A stretch of DNA of 64,000 nt from NCBI GenBank assembly GCA_016867265.1, contig VGJW01000002.1:146885-210884 (forward strand). The letters run 5' to 3'. The notes below the pieces were generated by a model that did not search any database, was not told where the DNA came from, and worked only from the letters and a program-made list of their open reading frames with translations. This stretch comes from Candidatus Tanganyikabacteria bacterium (GTDB lineage: Bacteria; Cyanobacteriota; Sericytochromatia; S15B-MN24; VGJW01). The translations under genes and the position numbers were made by a program. Shown in pieces: positions 40,938 through 50,393 of the stretch (its first letter is position 1; every line of letters starts with the position of its first letter).

Positions 40938-42716
40938 ATGCCGCTTCACCTGGTCCGCCTCGCAGGGATGCTCCTGCTGCTTTTCTGCATCGGCCCGAGG
41001 GCGGCGTGGGCCCATGAAGGCCCCCACGGTGGGGAGGAGCCGCCGGCGCCGGCCGCGATCCGCCCCGGCGAGCGCATGACGGCCTCGGATGACCGGATCG
41101 ACGCGACCGTGGTGCTGCCCGAGGGGCGGCGCGGTCTCCTCGAGGTGTGGCTCGCAGATGCCGAGGACAGCGCGCCGCTCGGGAACGCGCGCGTCTCCGT
41201 GCTTCGCGCCCTGCCGGAGGGTCGCGTCGGGCGGACACTCCTTTCACCGGACCCGCTGACGCCAGGCCGTCATACGGCCCGCGTTGCGTGGCCGGCGCGG
41301 GAGCTTGCGCTCACGGTCGCTTGGTCCGGACCGGACCATCGCGAGGCGCGGCTGCGGATGCCGCCCATGCCCCCGTTGGCCAAGGAAACGGACGAGCGGC
41401 GCCTCGAACCCCTCGCGATCGCCTTGCCGGCAGGCATTCTGCTCGGTGGCGTGGGCTTGTGGCGTCTCCGACGCCGAGCGACGGCCTTGGCGCTTGTGAC
41501 CCTGGTTGCCGGTCGTGTCGTGCCCGCCGATGCCCATGGAGATGAACCCCACGATCACGGAGCTCCTGCACCCGCAGCAGCGGCGCACGGTCAGGCTCAC
41601 GGGCATGGTCACGAGCACCTTCACGCCCATCATCACGGACCACCCGAGATCGACGTGCCGCTCGAGGTCCAGTTCGCCATGGACCTGCGGACGCTGCGGG
41701 TCCGGCGTGGGCATCTCGTCCGCGCACGTCGCGTCGTCGGTCAGATGGTGCCCGACGCCACCCGCCTAGCCGTGCTCAGGGCTCCGCGGCCGGGTCTGGT
41801 CGCCTCCGCGACGTGGCCGTTACCCGGGACTGTCCTCGTCGGAACGGGACCCGTAGGTTTCATTCGCGAGTGGGCTGGTGTCGGCGAGCGCGTCCAGATT
41901 CAGGTGGAGACCAATGCGATGGCGAGGGACATGGCGGATGCCGAGGCGGCCCAACTGCGCGCCGAGGCCCGACGAACATTGGCCAAAAAGGTCCTTGCCC
42001 GTTTCGCGGGAACAGACGGCGTTGTGCTGGGTACGGCGCGGGACGCTGCCGAGAGGGACCTTGCCGAGGCCGAGGCCGATCTGACCGCCGCTCGCCGACG
42101 GCTCGCGACCTTGCGGGCCATCGTCCGCCCCGGTCCTGCCGGTGCCGGACCGGTGCCCATCGTGGCCGAGGCCGGTCTCGTCATCACCCGGGTTCTTGCG
42201 CGTCCCGGAGAGGCCGTGACCCAAGGCCAGCCCTTGCTCGAGTGCGTCGACCCCCGGCGCCTCTGGTTCCAGGCGCAGGTTCCCGAGGCCATGTTGGTGG
42301 ACTTCGCGGCAGGTGCCGAGGCAGCCGTGCGTCTCGATGTCGCGCCTGAAACCGCCGTTCCGGTGCGCCTCGTGGGCGTTCCGCCGGCGTTGGACCCGCT
42401 GTCCCGGCATGCGTTGGTACCGTTTCGTTGGACCGGACCATCGGCTCCGCTCGGGGCGGCCGGCAGCCTCGAACTGCGCCGGGTCGTGCGGGTTAATCGT
42501 CTCGTGGTGCCGGATCTGGCGCTGCGGCAGGATCCTGGCCGTGGTCCCTACGTGGTGGTAAAGACCGGGGCTGAGCGCTTCCGCCTCATAGCTGTCCGCG
42601 CTGGCCTGCGGTCGGACGGACAAGTCGAGATCCTCGCCGGCCTCGAGCCAGGCCAGCGCGTGGTCGTGCAGGGGATCCAAGCCCTCTGGACCCAGCTCCG
42701 CAAGGTCTCGTCCTGA
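40938..42716 (+). CDS. Metal-type RND periplasmic adaptor with extra N-terminal domain and His-rich stretch
   Basis: 592 residues, well above the usual 350-450. A signal peptide (1-25, ending AWA) is followed by an HEGPHGG His-containing start, an Ig-like domain (about 55-135) and a membrane segment (about 159-177). A second signal-like stretch (ATALALVTLVAGRVVPADA) follows, then a His-rich region with a dozen His (200-233). The CusB/CzcB-like part runs from about 236: a coiled-coil hairpin (MADAEAAQLRAEARRTLAKK), a lipoyl-like module, beta-barrel and membrane-proximal domains. It probably links the following RND pump to an outer-membrane exit and binds a metal. The His content fits Zn, Ni, Co or Cu. 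Confidence 0.85.
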   Translation: MPLHLVRLAGMLLLLFCIGPRAAWAHEGPHGGEEPPAPAAIRPGERMTASDDRIDATVVLPEGRRGLLEVWLADAEDSAPLGNARVSVLRALPEGRVGRTLLSPDPLTPGRHTARVAWPARELALTVAWSGPDHREARLRMPPMPPLAKETDERRLEPLAIALPAGILLGGVGLWRLRRRATALALVTLVAGRVVPADAHGDEPHDHGAPAPAAAAHGQAHGHGHEHLHAHHHGPPEIDVPLEVQFAMDLRTLRVRRGHLVRARRVVGQMVPDATRLAVLRAPRPGLVASATWPLPGTVLVGTGPVGFIREWAGVGERVQIQVETNAMARDMADAEAAQLRAEARRTLAKKVLARFAGTDGVVLGTARDAAERDLAEAEADLTAARRRLATLRAIVRPGPAGAGPVPIVAEAGLVITRVLARPGEAVTQGQPLLECVDPRRLWFQAQVPEAMLVDFAAGAEAAVRLDVAPETAVPVRLVGVPPALDPLSRHALVPFRWTGPSAPLGAAGSLELRRVVRVNRLVVPDLALRQDPGRGPYVVVKTGAERFRLIAVRAGLRSDGQVEILAGLEPGQRVVVQGIQALWTQLRKVSS

Positions 42717-42718
42717 AG

Positions 42719-45700
42719 ATGCTCGACGCGATCATCCGGCTATCCGTCCTGCGGCGCTCCTGGGTGCTCGTCGCGTCCCTCTTGCTGACACTTGCCGGCA
42801 TCCTCGTGGTGCCACGGCTGCCCGTGGACGTCCTGCCTGAGCTCCAGCGTCCCGTGGTGACGGTGTTGGTCGAGGCGCCAGGTTTCTCGTCCGAGGAGGT
42901 CGATACGTCGGTCGTGGTGCCGCTTGAGCGGCATCTTGGCGGGTTGCCCGGCTTGGAGACCATTCGCTCGAGGGCCCAGGCCGGCCTCGCCACGACCACC
43001 CTCGGCTTTGCCTGGGGCACGGAACCCTTCCGCAACCGCCAATGGGTGGCTGATCGCCTCGCCGAGGCCTCGCGGCGTTTTCCGGCTGGTGTGGACGCCC
43101 GGATCGGACCCTTTGTCTCCCTGCTGGGAGAGGTCCAGCTGCTGTCGCTGACCTCGGAGGAAGGCGACCCGATGCTCTTGCGGGACGCGGCGGATCGCTG
43201 GGTCCAGCCCCGTCTGCTGACTGTCCCCGGGGTGGCCCAGGTCACCGTCATCGGTGGCCTCTTGCGTCAGGTCACGGTGCAGCCGGACCCGGCCCGGATG
43301 GTGCGGCAGGGCATCGGTCTGGACCGTCTGGTCGAGGCGGTCCAGCGGGCGGATGGCGTCGCGCCGGGCGGAAACTTGCCGGGGCCCGACCAGGAAATCC
43401 TGGTCCAGCAGCGGGGACGCATCCAAGAACTGGGAGATCTCGCCGGGTCTCCCGTGCTCTGGCGGCCTGAAGGAGTCCTGCGCCTCGACCAGGTCGCGCG
43501 TGTCGCGTTCGGTCATGCCGTGCCGCGCGGCACCGGGTCCGTCTCCGGCAGGCCCGCCGTCATCCTTGCCGTCAGCAAGCAGCCCGGCGTCAACACGATC
43601 GACCTGTTGCAACGGCTGGACGAAGCTGTCCACGAGGTCATGCTTTCCCTGCCGCCCGGGTTTGTCCTCGATACGGATGTCTTCCGCCAGGACCGGTTCA
43701 TCAGGGCGGCGGTCCACCATGTCGTCACTGCGCTTCGAGACGGGTCCTTGCTTGTCGTCGTCGTCCTCGGCATCTTCCTCGCCAACTTCCGGACCACGCT
43801 CATCTCGCTGTCGGCGTTGCCCTTGAGCTTCCTGATGTCCCTGCTTGCCTTGCGCCTGCTCGATCTGCCCATCAACACGATGACGCTGGGCGGCCTCGCC
43901 ATCGCCGTCGGCGAACTGGTCGACGATGCCATCGTGGATGTCGAGAACATCTGGCGGCGCCTGCGCGAGGCACCCGAGGGCACCTCTCCCCTTTATGTGG
44001 TCGTCGAGGCCTCTCGCGAGGTTCGTGGTGCGATTGTGCAGGCCACGATGGTGGTGGTAATCGTCATGGCCCCTCTCTTCGCCCTTGGCGGCCTAGAGGG
44101 ACGCCTCTTCATCCCGCTGGGCCAAGCCTACATCTTGTCGATCCTGGCCTCGCTGATCGTATCGTTGACCCTTACGCCGGCCATGTCGGCGTGGTTGCTG
44201 CCGCGTCAGGCGCGTGAACGTCCCCATGACGGCTGGTTGCTGCAGCGCCTGCACGCAGTCAACGACAGGATTCAGGCCCGCGTTCTCGAGCATCCGCGCA
44301 AGGTAGTCTCGCTGACGCTCCTGTCCGGTCTTGTCGCCGTGGCCACCGTGCCTGCGCTTGGCCGGGAATTCCTTCCACCCTTCCGGGAAGGGTCGTGGAC
44401 CGTCGCTCTGGTCGCGCAGCCCGGCATGTCCCTCGAGGCTTCCGACCGCCTGGGTCTGGCAGCCGAACGCGTCCTCGCCGCACATCCGGCCGTGCTGCGG
44501 GTCAGCCGGCGAACGGGCAGGGCCGAGGGGGACAGCCACGCCGAGGGCCTCCATTTCAGCGAACTCGACGTGCAGATTCGTCCCGACCACCTGCAGGACC
44601 CCGACCTCGCCAACCAGTTGCGTGGGCGTCTCGCCGGCATGCCCGGTGTCGGTTTCTCGCTGGGCCAGCCCATCGGCCACCGTCTTGATCACTTGTTGTC
44701 GGGCGTTCGGGCTCCTGTCGCGATCAAGATCAGCGGTCCGGATGGCCGCCAGTTGCCCAGCCTTGCCCGTCAGGCCGCACGCCTTGCATCGGGCGTGCCG
44801 GGCCTTGTCGATGTTCGCATCGAGGCAGGCAATGAGGTGGCCATCGAGGATGTGGTGGTGGACCGGGTTCGTGCCGGGGCCTGGGGCATAGGGGCGAGGG
44901 AGGTCAGCCAGCAGGCTGCCGTGGCCCTTGCGGGGCGAAAGGTGGCCGAGTGGCGGGACGGCCTGTTGATCCGGGACGTCGTCGTGCGGGCTGATCCGGC
45001 CGGGATGAGCGTCCCGGGGGCATTGGCCGCCTGGCCGATTCAGGGACCCGACGGCGTCCTGCGACCACTCTCCGGCGTGGCGTCCCTGTCGCGGCGGGTC
45101 GGGCCCGAGGTCATCCATCGCGAGGCCCGGCAGCAGGTGGTCATTGTTACGGCAGCCTTTGCCGACCGGGATCAGGAGCGGGCCTCGAAGCTGCTCGAGG
45201 AGCGCCTCCAGCGCAATCTGGTCCTGCCCGAGGGGCACGTCGTGGCTGTCGAGGGCCAATGGAAGACCCAGCGGGAGGCGACGGTACGCGTCGGTCTGCT
45301 CGCCCTTGTCTCCCTCGGCCTGGTCTTCGGGGTGCTGTGGATGCATTTCCGGTCCGCGACGCTGGCGGGGTTGGTCCTCGCCGCCTTGCCGCTGGCCCTG
45401 GTCGGTGCCGTGGCTGCCATCTGGGCGTCCGGAGGCATCCTGTCCGTGGCCAGCCTGATTGGCGCCGTCACCCTGACGGGCATTGCCGCCCGCAACAGTG
45501 TCCTGCTGCTCGAGCAATTTGCCGCAGCGGGCGACGGGCCCGAAGGTCCCCGTCCCGTCACGCTCGAGATGCTGCGCGAGGGCAGTCGAGTGCGGCTCGG
45601 GCCTGTCCTGATGACGGCCACGACGGCCGGTCTCGGCCTGCTGCCTCTGGCTTTCGGGGGGCATGTCCCTGGTCAGGAAATCCTGCAGCCGTTGGCTACC

Positions 45701-45847
45701 GTCATTCTGGGCGGGCTCGTCAGTTCGACGGTGTTGAACGTGCTCGTGTTCCCGGCAATGGTCGCCTGGCTTGGTCGGGATGCGCTGCTGCGTTCGGCCA
45801 CGAGGCGTCGCGAGGCGCGGACAGAGGCGGCAGGTCTCGTGGCCTGA
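42719..45847 (+). CDS. HME-family RND efflux pump (CzcA/CusA-like)
   Basis: 1042 residues, standard RND size, with twelve membrane helices and two large periplasmic loops. The HME signature GELVDDAIVDVENIWRRL (about 398-415) includes the Asp expected for proton relay in CusA/CzcA. The opening PRLPVDVLPELQRPVVTVLVE is also typical. The pump exports metal cations using the proton gradient. It starts two bases after the adaptor's stop. No TolC-like outer-membrane gene is nearby, so the exit protein must be elsewhere. Copper/silver versus zinc/cobalt/nickel cannot be decided here. Confidence 0.94.
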   Translation: MLDAIIRLSVLRRSWVLVASLLLTLAGILVVPRLPVDVLPELQRPVVTVLVEAPGFSSEEVDTSVVVPLERHLGGLPGLETIRSRAQAGLATTTLGFAWGTEPFRNRQWVADRLAEASRRFPAGVDARIGPFVSLLGEVQLLSLTSEEGDPMLLRDAADRWVQPRLLTVPGVAQVTVIGGLLRQVTVQPDPARMVRQGIGLDRLVEAVQRADGVAPGGNLPGPDQEILVQQRGRIQELGDLAGSPVLWRPEGVLRLDQVARVAFGHAVPRGTGSVSGRPAVILAVSKQPGVNTIDLLQRLDEAVHEVMLSLPPGFVLDTDVFRQDRFIRAAVHHVVTALRDGSLLVVVVLGIFLANFRTTLISLSALPLSFLMSLLALRLLDLPINTMTLGGLAIAVGELVDDAIVDVENIWRRLREAPEGTSPLYVVVEASREVRGAIVQATMVVVIVMAPLFALGGLEGRLFIPLGQAYILSILASLIVSLTLTPAMSAWLLPRQARERPHDGWLLQRLHAVNDRIQARVLEHPRKVVSLTLLSGLVAVATVPALGREFLPPFREGSWTVALVAQPGMSLEASDRLGLAAERVLAAHPAVLRVSRRTGRAEGDSHAEGLHFSELDVQIRPDHLQDPDLANQLRGRLAGMPGVGFSLGQPIGHRLDHLLSGVRAPVAIKISGPDGRQLPSLARQAARLASGVPGLVDVRIEAGNEVAIEDVVVDRVRAGAWGIGAREVSQQAAVALAGRKVAEWRDGLLIRDVVVRADPAGMSVPGALAAWPIQGPDGVLRPLSGVASLSRRVGPEVIHREARQQVVIVTAAFADRDQERASKLLEERLQRNLVLPEGHVVAVEGQWKTQREATVRVGLLALVSLGLVFGVLWMHFRSATLAGLVLAALPLALVGAVAAIWASGGILSVASLIGAVTLTGIAARNSVLLLEQFAAAGDGPEGPRPVTLEMLREGSRVRLGPVLMTATTAGLGLLPLAFGGHVPGQEILQPLATVILGGLVSSTVLNVLVFPAMVAWLGRDALLRSATRRREARTEAAGLVA

Positions 45848-45850
45848 GGC

Positions 45851-46747
45851 CTATCGGGATCGGGTTACGGTTGGCCAGTTCCCCGTGGCGATCCACCGGG
45901 CCGGACCGATCTGTATGACAGGCTCGTCAGGTCCCGGCCACGTGCAGCGCAAGGTCCCGCCGGGCTGGTGCACGAGCCACGTGCCGTATCGGTTCTGGGC
46001 AAGAGAGGCGGCGACGGCCGCAGCGGCAGCCCCGGTACCGCAGGCACGGGTCGGCCCGACTCCGCGCTCCCACACCTCGAGCTCGAGGCTGTCCGGGCCT
46101 GAGAGACGGGCCCAGCCGAGGTTGATGCCCTCGGGCAAGGCCGGGTGGTGCTGGGCGCCGTGGCCGATACGGAGGAACTGTTCACGGCTCCAGTCCGGAT
46201 CGATCAGGACGAGGTGGGGGTTGCCCATGGAGACCAAGGTTCCCCATGACATCTCTCCGTCGAGCTGCAGTTGCGTGGCGCCGGAGGCCAGGACTCTCGA
46301 GCCATGGGCGACGGAGGGGTCGGCAGGCAGGTTGACCGGCTGAAGCTCGGGTATCTCGAGCCACGCCTCGATCCGGTCCGCATCCCGGACCTTGATCCGG
46401 CGCGGGCCGCTGTCCGTCTGCATCGCGAAGACCGCATCGCGCGGCGCGAGGCCACGGTCCGTGAGGTACAGGGCGGCACAGCGCAGGCCATTGCCACACA
46501 TGGCGGCCCGGCTGCCATCGGCGTTCAGTACCGTCATTCGCGGTGTCCCGTCGTCGTGGACGACAAGCCAGAGCAGGCCGTCGCCCCCGAGGCCGAGGTG
46601 CCTGTCGCAGAGCTCCCGCACCTCCGCCGCCGATGGCAAGGCGGCTTCGGCGCTGTCCGCGAGCACGACGATGAAATCGTTGCCGAGCCCCTCCATGCGG
46701 GCCCACGCGTGTGGGGGGGGGAAAGACACACGGGTCACGCGCGCCAT
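45851..46747 (-). CDS. dapF: Diaminopimelate epimerase
   Basis: 298 residues. The two active-site Cys are in AMCGNGLRC and RACGTGAAAAAV; MEGLGNDFIVV and VSMGNPHLVL are conserved. It converts LL- to meso-diaminopimelate for peptidoglycan and lysine. ATG 46747 overlaps the end of miaA by 13 bases; a GTG at 46738 has a better spaced GAGG and may be used. It is separated from the dapD-dapE genes by the RND pair. Confidence 0.95.
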   Translation of the reverse strand: MARVTRVSFPPPHAWARMEGLGNDFIVVLADSAEAALPSAAEVRELCDRHLGLGGDGLLWLVVHDDGTPRMTVLNADGSRAAMCGNGLRCAALYLTDRGLAPRDAVFAMQTDSGPRRIKVRDADRIEAWLEIPELQPVNLPADPSVAHGSRVLASGATQLQLDGEMSWGTLVSMGNPHLVLIDPDWSREQFLRIGHGAQHHPALPEGINLGWARLSGPDSLELEVWERGVGPTRACGTGAAAAAVAASLAQNRYGTWLVHQPGGTLRCTWPGPDEPVIQIGPARWIATGNWPTVTRSR

Positions 46748-47652
46748 GCCTCGCACATCGTGATGATTCGCCGCACGAGCATTTGTCGGGAATCGTCGGG
46801 CTCGGCCGAAAGCGGCACGGCATCGGGCTCGTGGCGGAACCACGACGCTTGGCGACGCGCGAACTGGCTGGTTCGCACCACGATGGACGCGTGGGCTTCC
46901 GCCGCATCCCGGCCATGCACGAGCACGTCGCGCCACTCCCGGTAGCCAAGCGTTTCGAGCAGCGGCAGATCGCTGCCGTGGCGGTCGATCAGGGCTTGCA
47001 CCTCGGCCCCCCAGCCTGCCTCGTTCATGGCTGCCGTCCGTCTCTCGATGGCCTCGCGCAACCTCGTGCGATCCGGCACGAGCGTTAGGTGCAGGACGCG
47101 CCAGTCGTGCGAGGGCGCAGGGGTCGCGCCCCGAGGCTTGCCGGTGACCAGCGCGATTTCGAGCGCCCGGGCCAGCCGGAACCGATCATTGGGGTGGAGG
47201 GCGCGTGCGGAGACCGGGTCGACCTCTGCAAGCCTCGCGTGCAAATCGGGCATCGCCATTAGCCTGTCGCGCATCTCGGTATCCGGAGGGACGGGCGCGA
47301 TAGGCATGCCCCCGAGTAGCGCCCGAATCCAGAACCCCGTGCCGCCGGTGATGACCGGAAGCCGCCCTGCGCTCCACGCCTCCTCGAGGCAGGTCTTGGC
47401 ATCGGCTGCCCACTGGGCAGCCGTGTAGCGATCGTCGGGATCGGCGACGTCGATGAGGCGGTGCGGGACACGGGCGCGCTCTTCCTGAGTCGGCTTGGCC
47501 GTACCGATATCGAAGCCCCGGTAGACCTGTCGGGAGTCGGCCGAGAGGATGGTGACGGGCCACGCCTCTGCCAAGGCCAGTGCCAAGGCCGACTTGCCCG
47601 AGGCTGTCGGCCCGGAAAGCACGAGGACTTCTCGGGCGGCCTTGGGGCTCAC
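46735..47652 (-). CDS. miaA: tRNA dimethylallyltransferase
   Basis: 305 residues. P-loop GPTASGKS (14-21), the DSRQVYRGFDIGTAKPT segment, PHRLIDVADP and GGTGFWIRALL are diagnostic. It adds a dimethylallyl group to A37 of tRNAs reading codons that begin with U. The GTG at 47652 forms a GTGA overlap with the preceding lipoprotein gene; the longer upstream frame lies within that gene and is rejected. Confidence 0.96.
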   Translation of the reverse strand: MSPKAAREVLVLSGPTASGKSALALALAEAWPVTILSADSRQVYRGFDIGTAKPTQEERARVPHRLIDVADPDDRYTAAQWAADAKTCLEEAWSAGRLPVITGGTGFWIRALLGGMPIAPVPPDTEMRDRLMAMPDLHARLAEVDPVSARALHPNDRFRLARALEIALVTGKPRGATPAPSHDWRVLHLTLVPDRTRLREAIERRTAAMNEAGWGAEVQALIDRHGSDLPLLETLGYREWRDVLVHGRDAAEAHASIVVRTSQFARRQASWFRHEPDAVPLSAEPDDSRQMLVRRIITMCEAWRA

Positions 47653-48365
47653 CAGGGATCCAGACCCCAAGGCGTGTTCCGGCTGTCTGAAAGCAGGGGC
47701 GCGAAGCGCCATTGGAGCTCTGCGCGGCCGGGGTTGCCGACCACCTGAAGCCGCAAGCGTCGCGGTAGCGTGCCAAGGACTGAGCGGCCATCCGCACTCC
47801 GCCAAGGGAACCAGACCGTGAACGTGCCCCCCCAGGCCTCGTCATCGTCCTTGCGCGTGACGCGGCTCCAGCGCAGCGGAGCCTGGGGCGACCCGTCGTC
47901 GGCGACAAGGTACAGATGCCATTGCGCAGGGTCTGTGATGGCTTCGGCGTGGAAGTCGCGGTCGAAGCGCCAGCGCACGATCAAGGGCAGCATCCGTCCG
48001 CCGGCGAACCAGCGCTGCCAAGCCTGCAAAGCCATGGCATCCGGGGTGCCCGCGGAACGTCTCTCGGCCACTTCGGCTGCGAGCATGGCTCGGGCGACGG
48101 CGGGATCGAGCAGGGTCGCCGCGATCGACCCCTCGAGGCCAAGGGGCTGCTCGCGTGTCCACTGGCTGCGCAGCGCTGTGGTGTCGGGCGTGTCCAGGGC
48201 GAGGCTGCGCGGTGCCGCCACCTCACGATCCTGTCTGAGGTAGCTGCCCGCACCCTCGAGGCAGCCTTGGAGCAGGCCAGCAGCGGCAAGGCCGGACCCG
48301 ATCGCGCGTATCCCGTATTTCAAGGCGTTCCTGTGCGTACTCGTCGCCGTCTTGCCGGATGCCAC
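47649..48365 (-). CDS. Hypothetical lipoprotein, 238 residues
   Basis: Begins with a lipoprotein signal whose lipobox is LLQGC. If the TTG at 48323 is used (AGGA upstream), the signal is a compact MKYGIRAIGSGLAAAGLLQGC; the GTG at 48365 adds 14 residues. The mature region has Trp-rich beta-strand-like patches (WHLYLVADDG, GGTFTVWFPW, LRLQVVG) and may be a beta-sandwich. It is coupled to miaA by a GTGA overlap. Family unknown. Confidence 0.72.
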   Translation of the reverse strand: MASGKTATSTHRNALKYGIRAIGSGLAAAGLLQGCLEGAGSYLRQDREVAAPRSLALDTPDTTALRSQWTREQPLGLEGSIAATLLDPAVARAMLAAEVAERRSAGTPDAMALQAWQRWFAGGRMLPLIVRWRFDRDFHAEAITDPAQWHLYLVADDGSPQAPLRWSRVTRKDDDEAWGGTFTVWFPWRSADGRSVLGTLPRRLRLQVVGNPGRAELQWRFAPLLSDSRNTPWGLDPW

Positions 48366-48380
48366 GACCGAACGGCCTCT

Positions 48381-49901
48381 TCAGGATAGCATCGCCTCCG
48401 GCCACGCCTCCTGCCGCAGGAGCGTCGCCTGACGCAAGTCTCCCTCGTCGGGGGTGTCCCGGCCCTGCAGGTTTGCCAGGGTCAGCGCGAGCCTTCGCAG
48501 CGCGCAGGCCTGGCGCCTTGAATGCCCTGCCGCGGCGTTGGCACGGGCCAAGCGTGGAAGGATTCGTCCGAGTGGCACGCATGCATCCAACTCTTCGGGA
48601 TGCATGCGGCCATTCCATGAACAGCCGCCGGTCCGGGTCGCACGGTGGAGCTGTCGTGACCGGGCCTCCGACACCATGTCCCGCAGGGCACTGGGGTTCA
48701 TCGCCGGGGGTTGTTCGTCGCCGGAGGCGCCCGAACTGCCGAGGGTCACGCGGATGTCCAGGCGATCCTGCAGCGACGGGGCGAGCTTGCGTGCCACTTG
48801 CTCGCGGGGTTGTGCGAGGCAGCGGCAGGAGCCGTCGCCCTGCCCCCAGAGACCGCATGGGCAGGGCATCCCTGCCAGAAGCAGCGTAAAGGCTGCCGGA
48901 AGCGAGTCGGGCCCTTCCGTCCTGTGGAGTGAGACGAAGCCGGTGTCCAGTGGGGCGCGCAGCGCTTCGATCGTGGCACGTGGTCGAGAACCCGCATCGT
49001 CCAAGAACAGGACGCCCAGATGGGCGAGGCTGGCTTCGCCCGGGCGCGCCCGGCTGCCGCCACCAAGCAGTGCGGCGACGCTCAAGTGTTGCTGCGGAGC
49101 ACGGAAGGGACGCATCGACGGCATCCCGTCTTCGGGGCTCCCTGATCCGGCCCAGTGGCGAATGCGCGCCACCGTCAGCCGCTCCTCCGGCTCGAGCGGG
49201 GGCAGCAGCCACCGTGTCGCTGCGGCCAGGGTCGACTTGCCGCTGCCCGGAGGGCCGCTGATCAGGGTGTGATGGCCCCCTGCAGCCATCGCCAGCAAGG
49301 CTGGTGCGACCCGGGCATTGTCCGCGATGAGGGCCAGCCCCGCCGGTTCGGGCGTGGCTATGGTCGCCGGGCCCGGGGTCCCGGTCCTGCAGCGACCCGG
49401 CTCACGTAAGGCGATTTGGGCCTCGTCGAGGTCCCTGCACGGGACGAAGCGCAGGCCGGCGACTTCGCGGGCGACGTGGGCCTGGGCGGCAGGCAGGATC
49501 AAGCGCCGGCCCTCCCTGAGTGCCATCTGCATGATGCCGAGGATACCCTCCGCAGCACGCAGGCTGCCGTCAAGCCCCAATTCCCCGATCACGACGGGAT
49601 CGGGAAGTTCCCGAGGGAACGGTTCCTCGAGGCCCAGTAGCGTCAGCGCGATGGCGAGATCCAGGCCGGTCCCGCGCTTCCGTGTGCCGGCCGGTGCGAG
49701 ATTGACCACCAGCCGGCCTCTGGGGATGCGCTTTCCGCTTGCCACGAGCGCTGCCCGGACACGTTCCCGACTTTCCTGCACGCTGGCATCGCCGAGGCCG
49801 ACGATGACGATGCCCGGCAGTCCCCGTGTGCGCACGGCCTCGGCCGTGATGGCCGCAATCTGGAAGCCGTCGGGTGATGCGGTGCGGATGGCAGTATGCA
49901 T
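48381..49901 (-). CDS. comM: ComM/YifB-type Mg-chelatase-like AAA ATPase
   Basis: 506 residues. The N-terminal Lon-substrate-like fold (GIVIVGLGDASVQESRERVRAAL, GTGLDLAIALTLLG) is followed by an AAA domain with Walker A GPPGSGKS, LGVLFLDD (Walker B) and the C-rich insert PCPCGLWGQGDGSCRC. ComM proteins act as branch-migrating helicases that help take up DNA in natural transformation. ATG 49901 is preferred. Walker B has DD in place of the family's DE. It heads the operon with the lipoprotein, miaA and dapF. Confidence 0.92.
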   Translation of the reverse strand: MHTAIRTASPDGFQIAAITAEAVRTRGLPGIVIVGLGDASVQESRERVRAALVASGKRIPRGRLVVNLAPAGTRKRGTGLDLAIALTLLGLEEPFPRELPDPVVIGELGLDGSLRAAEGILGIMQMALREGRRLILPAAQAHVAREVAGLRFVPCRDLDEAQIALREPGRCRTGTPGPATIATPEPAGLALIADNARVAPALLAMAAGGHHTLISGPPGSGKSTLAAATRWLLPPLEPEERLTVARIRHWAGSGSPEDGMPSMRPFRAPQQHLSVAALLGGGSRARPGEASLAHLGVLFLDDAGSRPRATIEALRAPLDTGFVSLHRTEGPDSLPAAFTLLLAGMPCPCGLWGQGDGSCRCLAQPREQVARKLAPSLQDRLDIRVTLGSSGASGDEQPPAMNPSALRDMVSEARSRQLHRATRTGGCSWNGRMHPEELDACVPLGRILPRLARANAAAGHSRRQACALRRLALTLANLQGRDTPDEGDLRQATLLRQEAWPEAMLS

Positions 49902-49941
49902 GCCACCGTCATCGCACGCAGCCGTGCGTTCCGCCATCGGA

Positions 49942-49970
49942 CCGTCATGCCCTGGAGTCGGGCATGACGG
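49942..49970 (-). terminator. Hairpin after the 49976 envelope operon
   Basis: CCGTCATGCCC pairs perfectly with GGGCATGACGG (11 base pairs, 7-base loop) just after the stop of the 49976-50386 gene and before comM. Confidence 0.7.
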
Positions 49971-49975
49971 CGAGG

Positions 49976-50386
49976 TCAGGGTTGGTCCTCGCCTCGCAGG
50001 CGGCGCTGTTCCTCGAGCACCATCTGCAGTGTGGGCATATCGCAGTAGCCCAGGTGAATCAGCGCCCAGCCGAGCAGCCGCCCGGTCTCCTGCTGCATGG
50101 CCACGGCGCGCTCGACCTGTTCCGTCGTGACCAGCCGACGCAGGACGAGATAGTCGCCGAGCCGCAGCTGGCTCAAGTAGGTACGGACGTGCTTGGTGTA
50201 GGCATCCAGGGTGAGGATGCCCAGGCCCAGGACAATCTCGCCCAAGCGCAGGAAGGGCGCGGATTGCGCGACGATCTCGACCTCGGCCTTGTGGTCGGCT
50301 GTCAAGACCCCGGCGGACTCGAGGTAGGTCGGGAAGTTGGCCAGAAGGGCCTCGACCGGCGCATTGCGTGCCATGGCAGCCAGCAT
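49976..50386 (-). CDS. Three-motif MshEN-like protein
   Basis: 136 residues. After a 45-residue helical N-terminus come three 28-residue units starting at residues 47, 75 and 103 (RLGEIVLGLGILTLDAY, RLGDYLVLRRLVTTEQV, RLLGWALIHLGYCDMPTL). They match the MshEN-type motif of the 35852 gene, with a shorter array. It ends the envelope operon. An ATG at 50374 with TATGCT nearby is an alternative start. No enzymatic domain. Confidence 0.78.
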   Translation of the reverse strand: MLAAMARNAPVEALLANFPTYLESAGVLTADHKAEVEIVAQSAPFLRLGEIVLGLGILTLDAYTKHVRTYLSQLRLGDYLVLRRLVTTEQVERAVAMQQETGRLLGWALIHLGYCDMPTLQMVLEEQRRLRGEDQP

Positions 50387-50393
50387 ACCAAAG

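Noticed and set aside
44093..45664. A 523-residue antisense frame within the RND pump gene
   Set aside because: It is a codon-bias shadow of the pump, without recognisable motifs.
42719..45847. Multidrug-type (AcrB) RND pump
   Set aside because: The GELVDDAIVDVENIWRRL signature and the His-rich adaptor indicate the heavy-metal branch.
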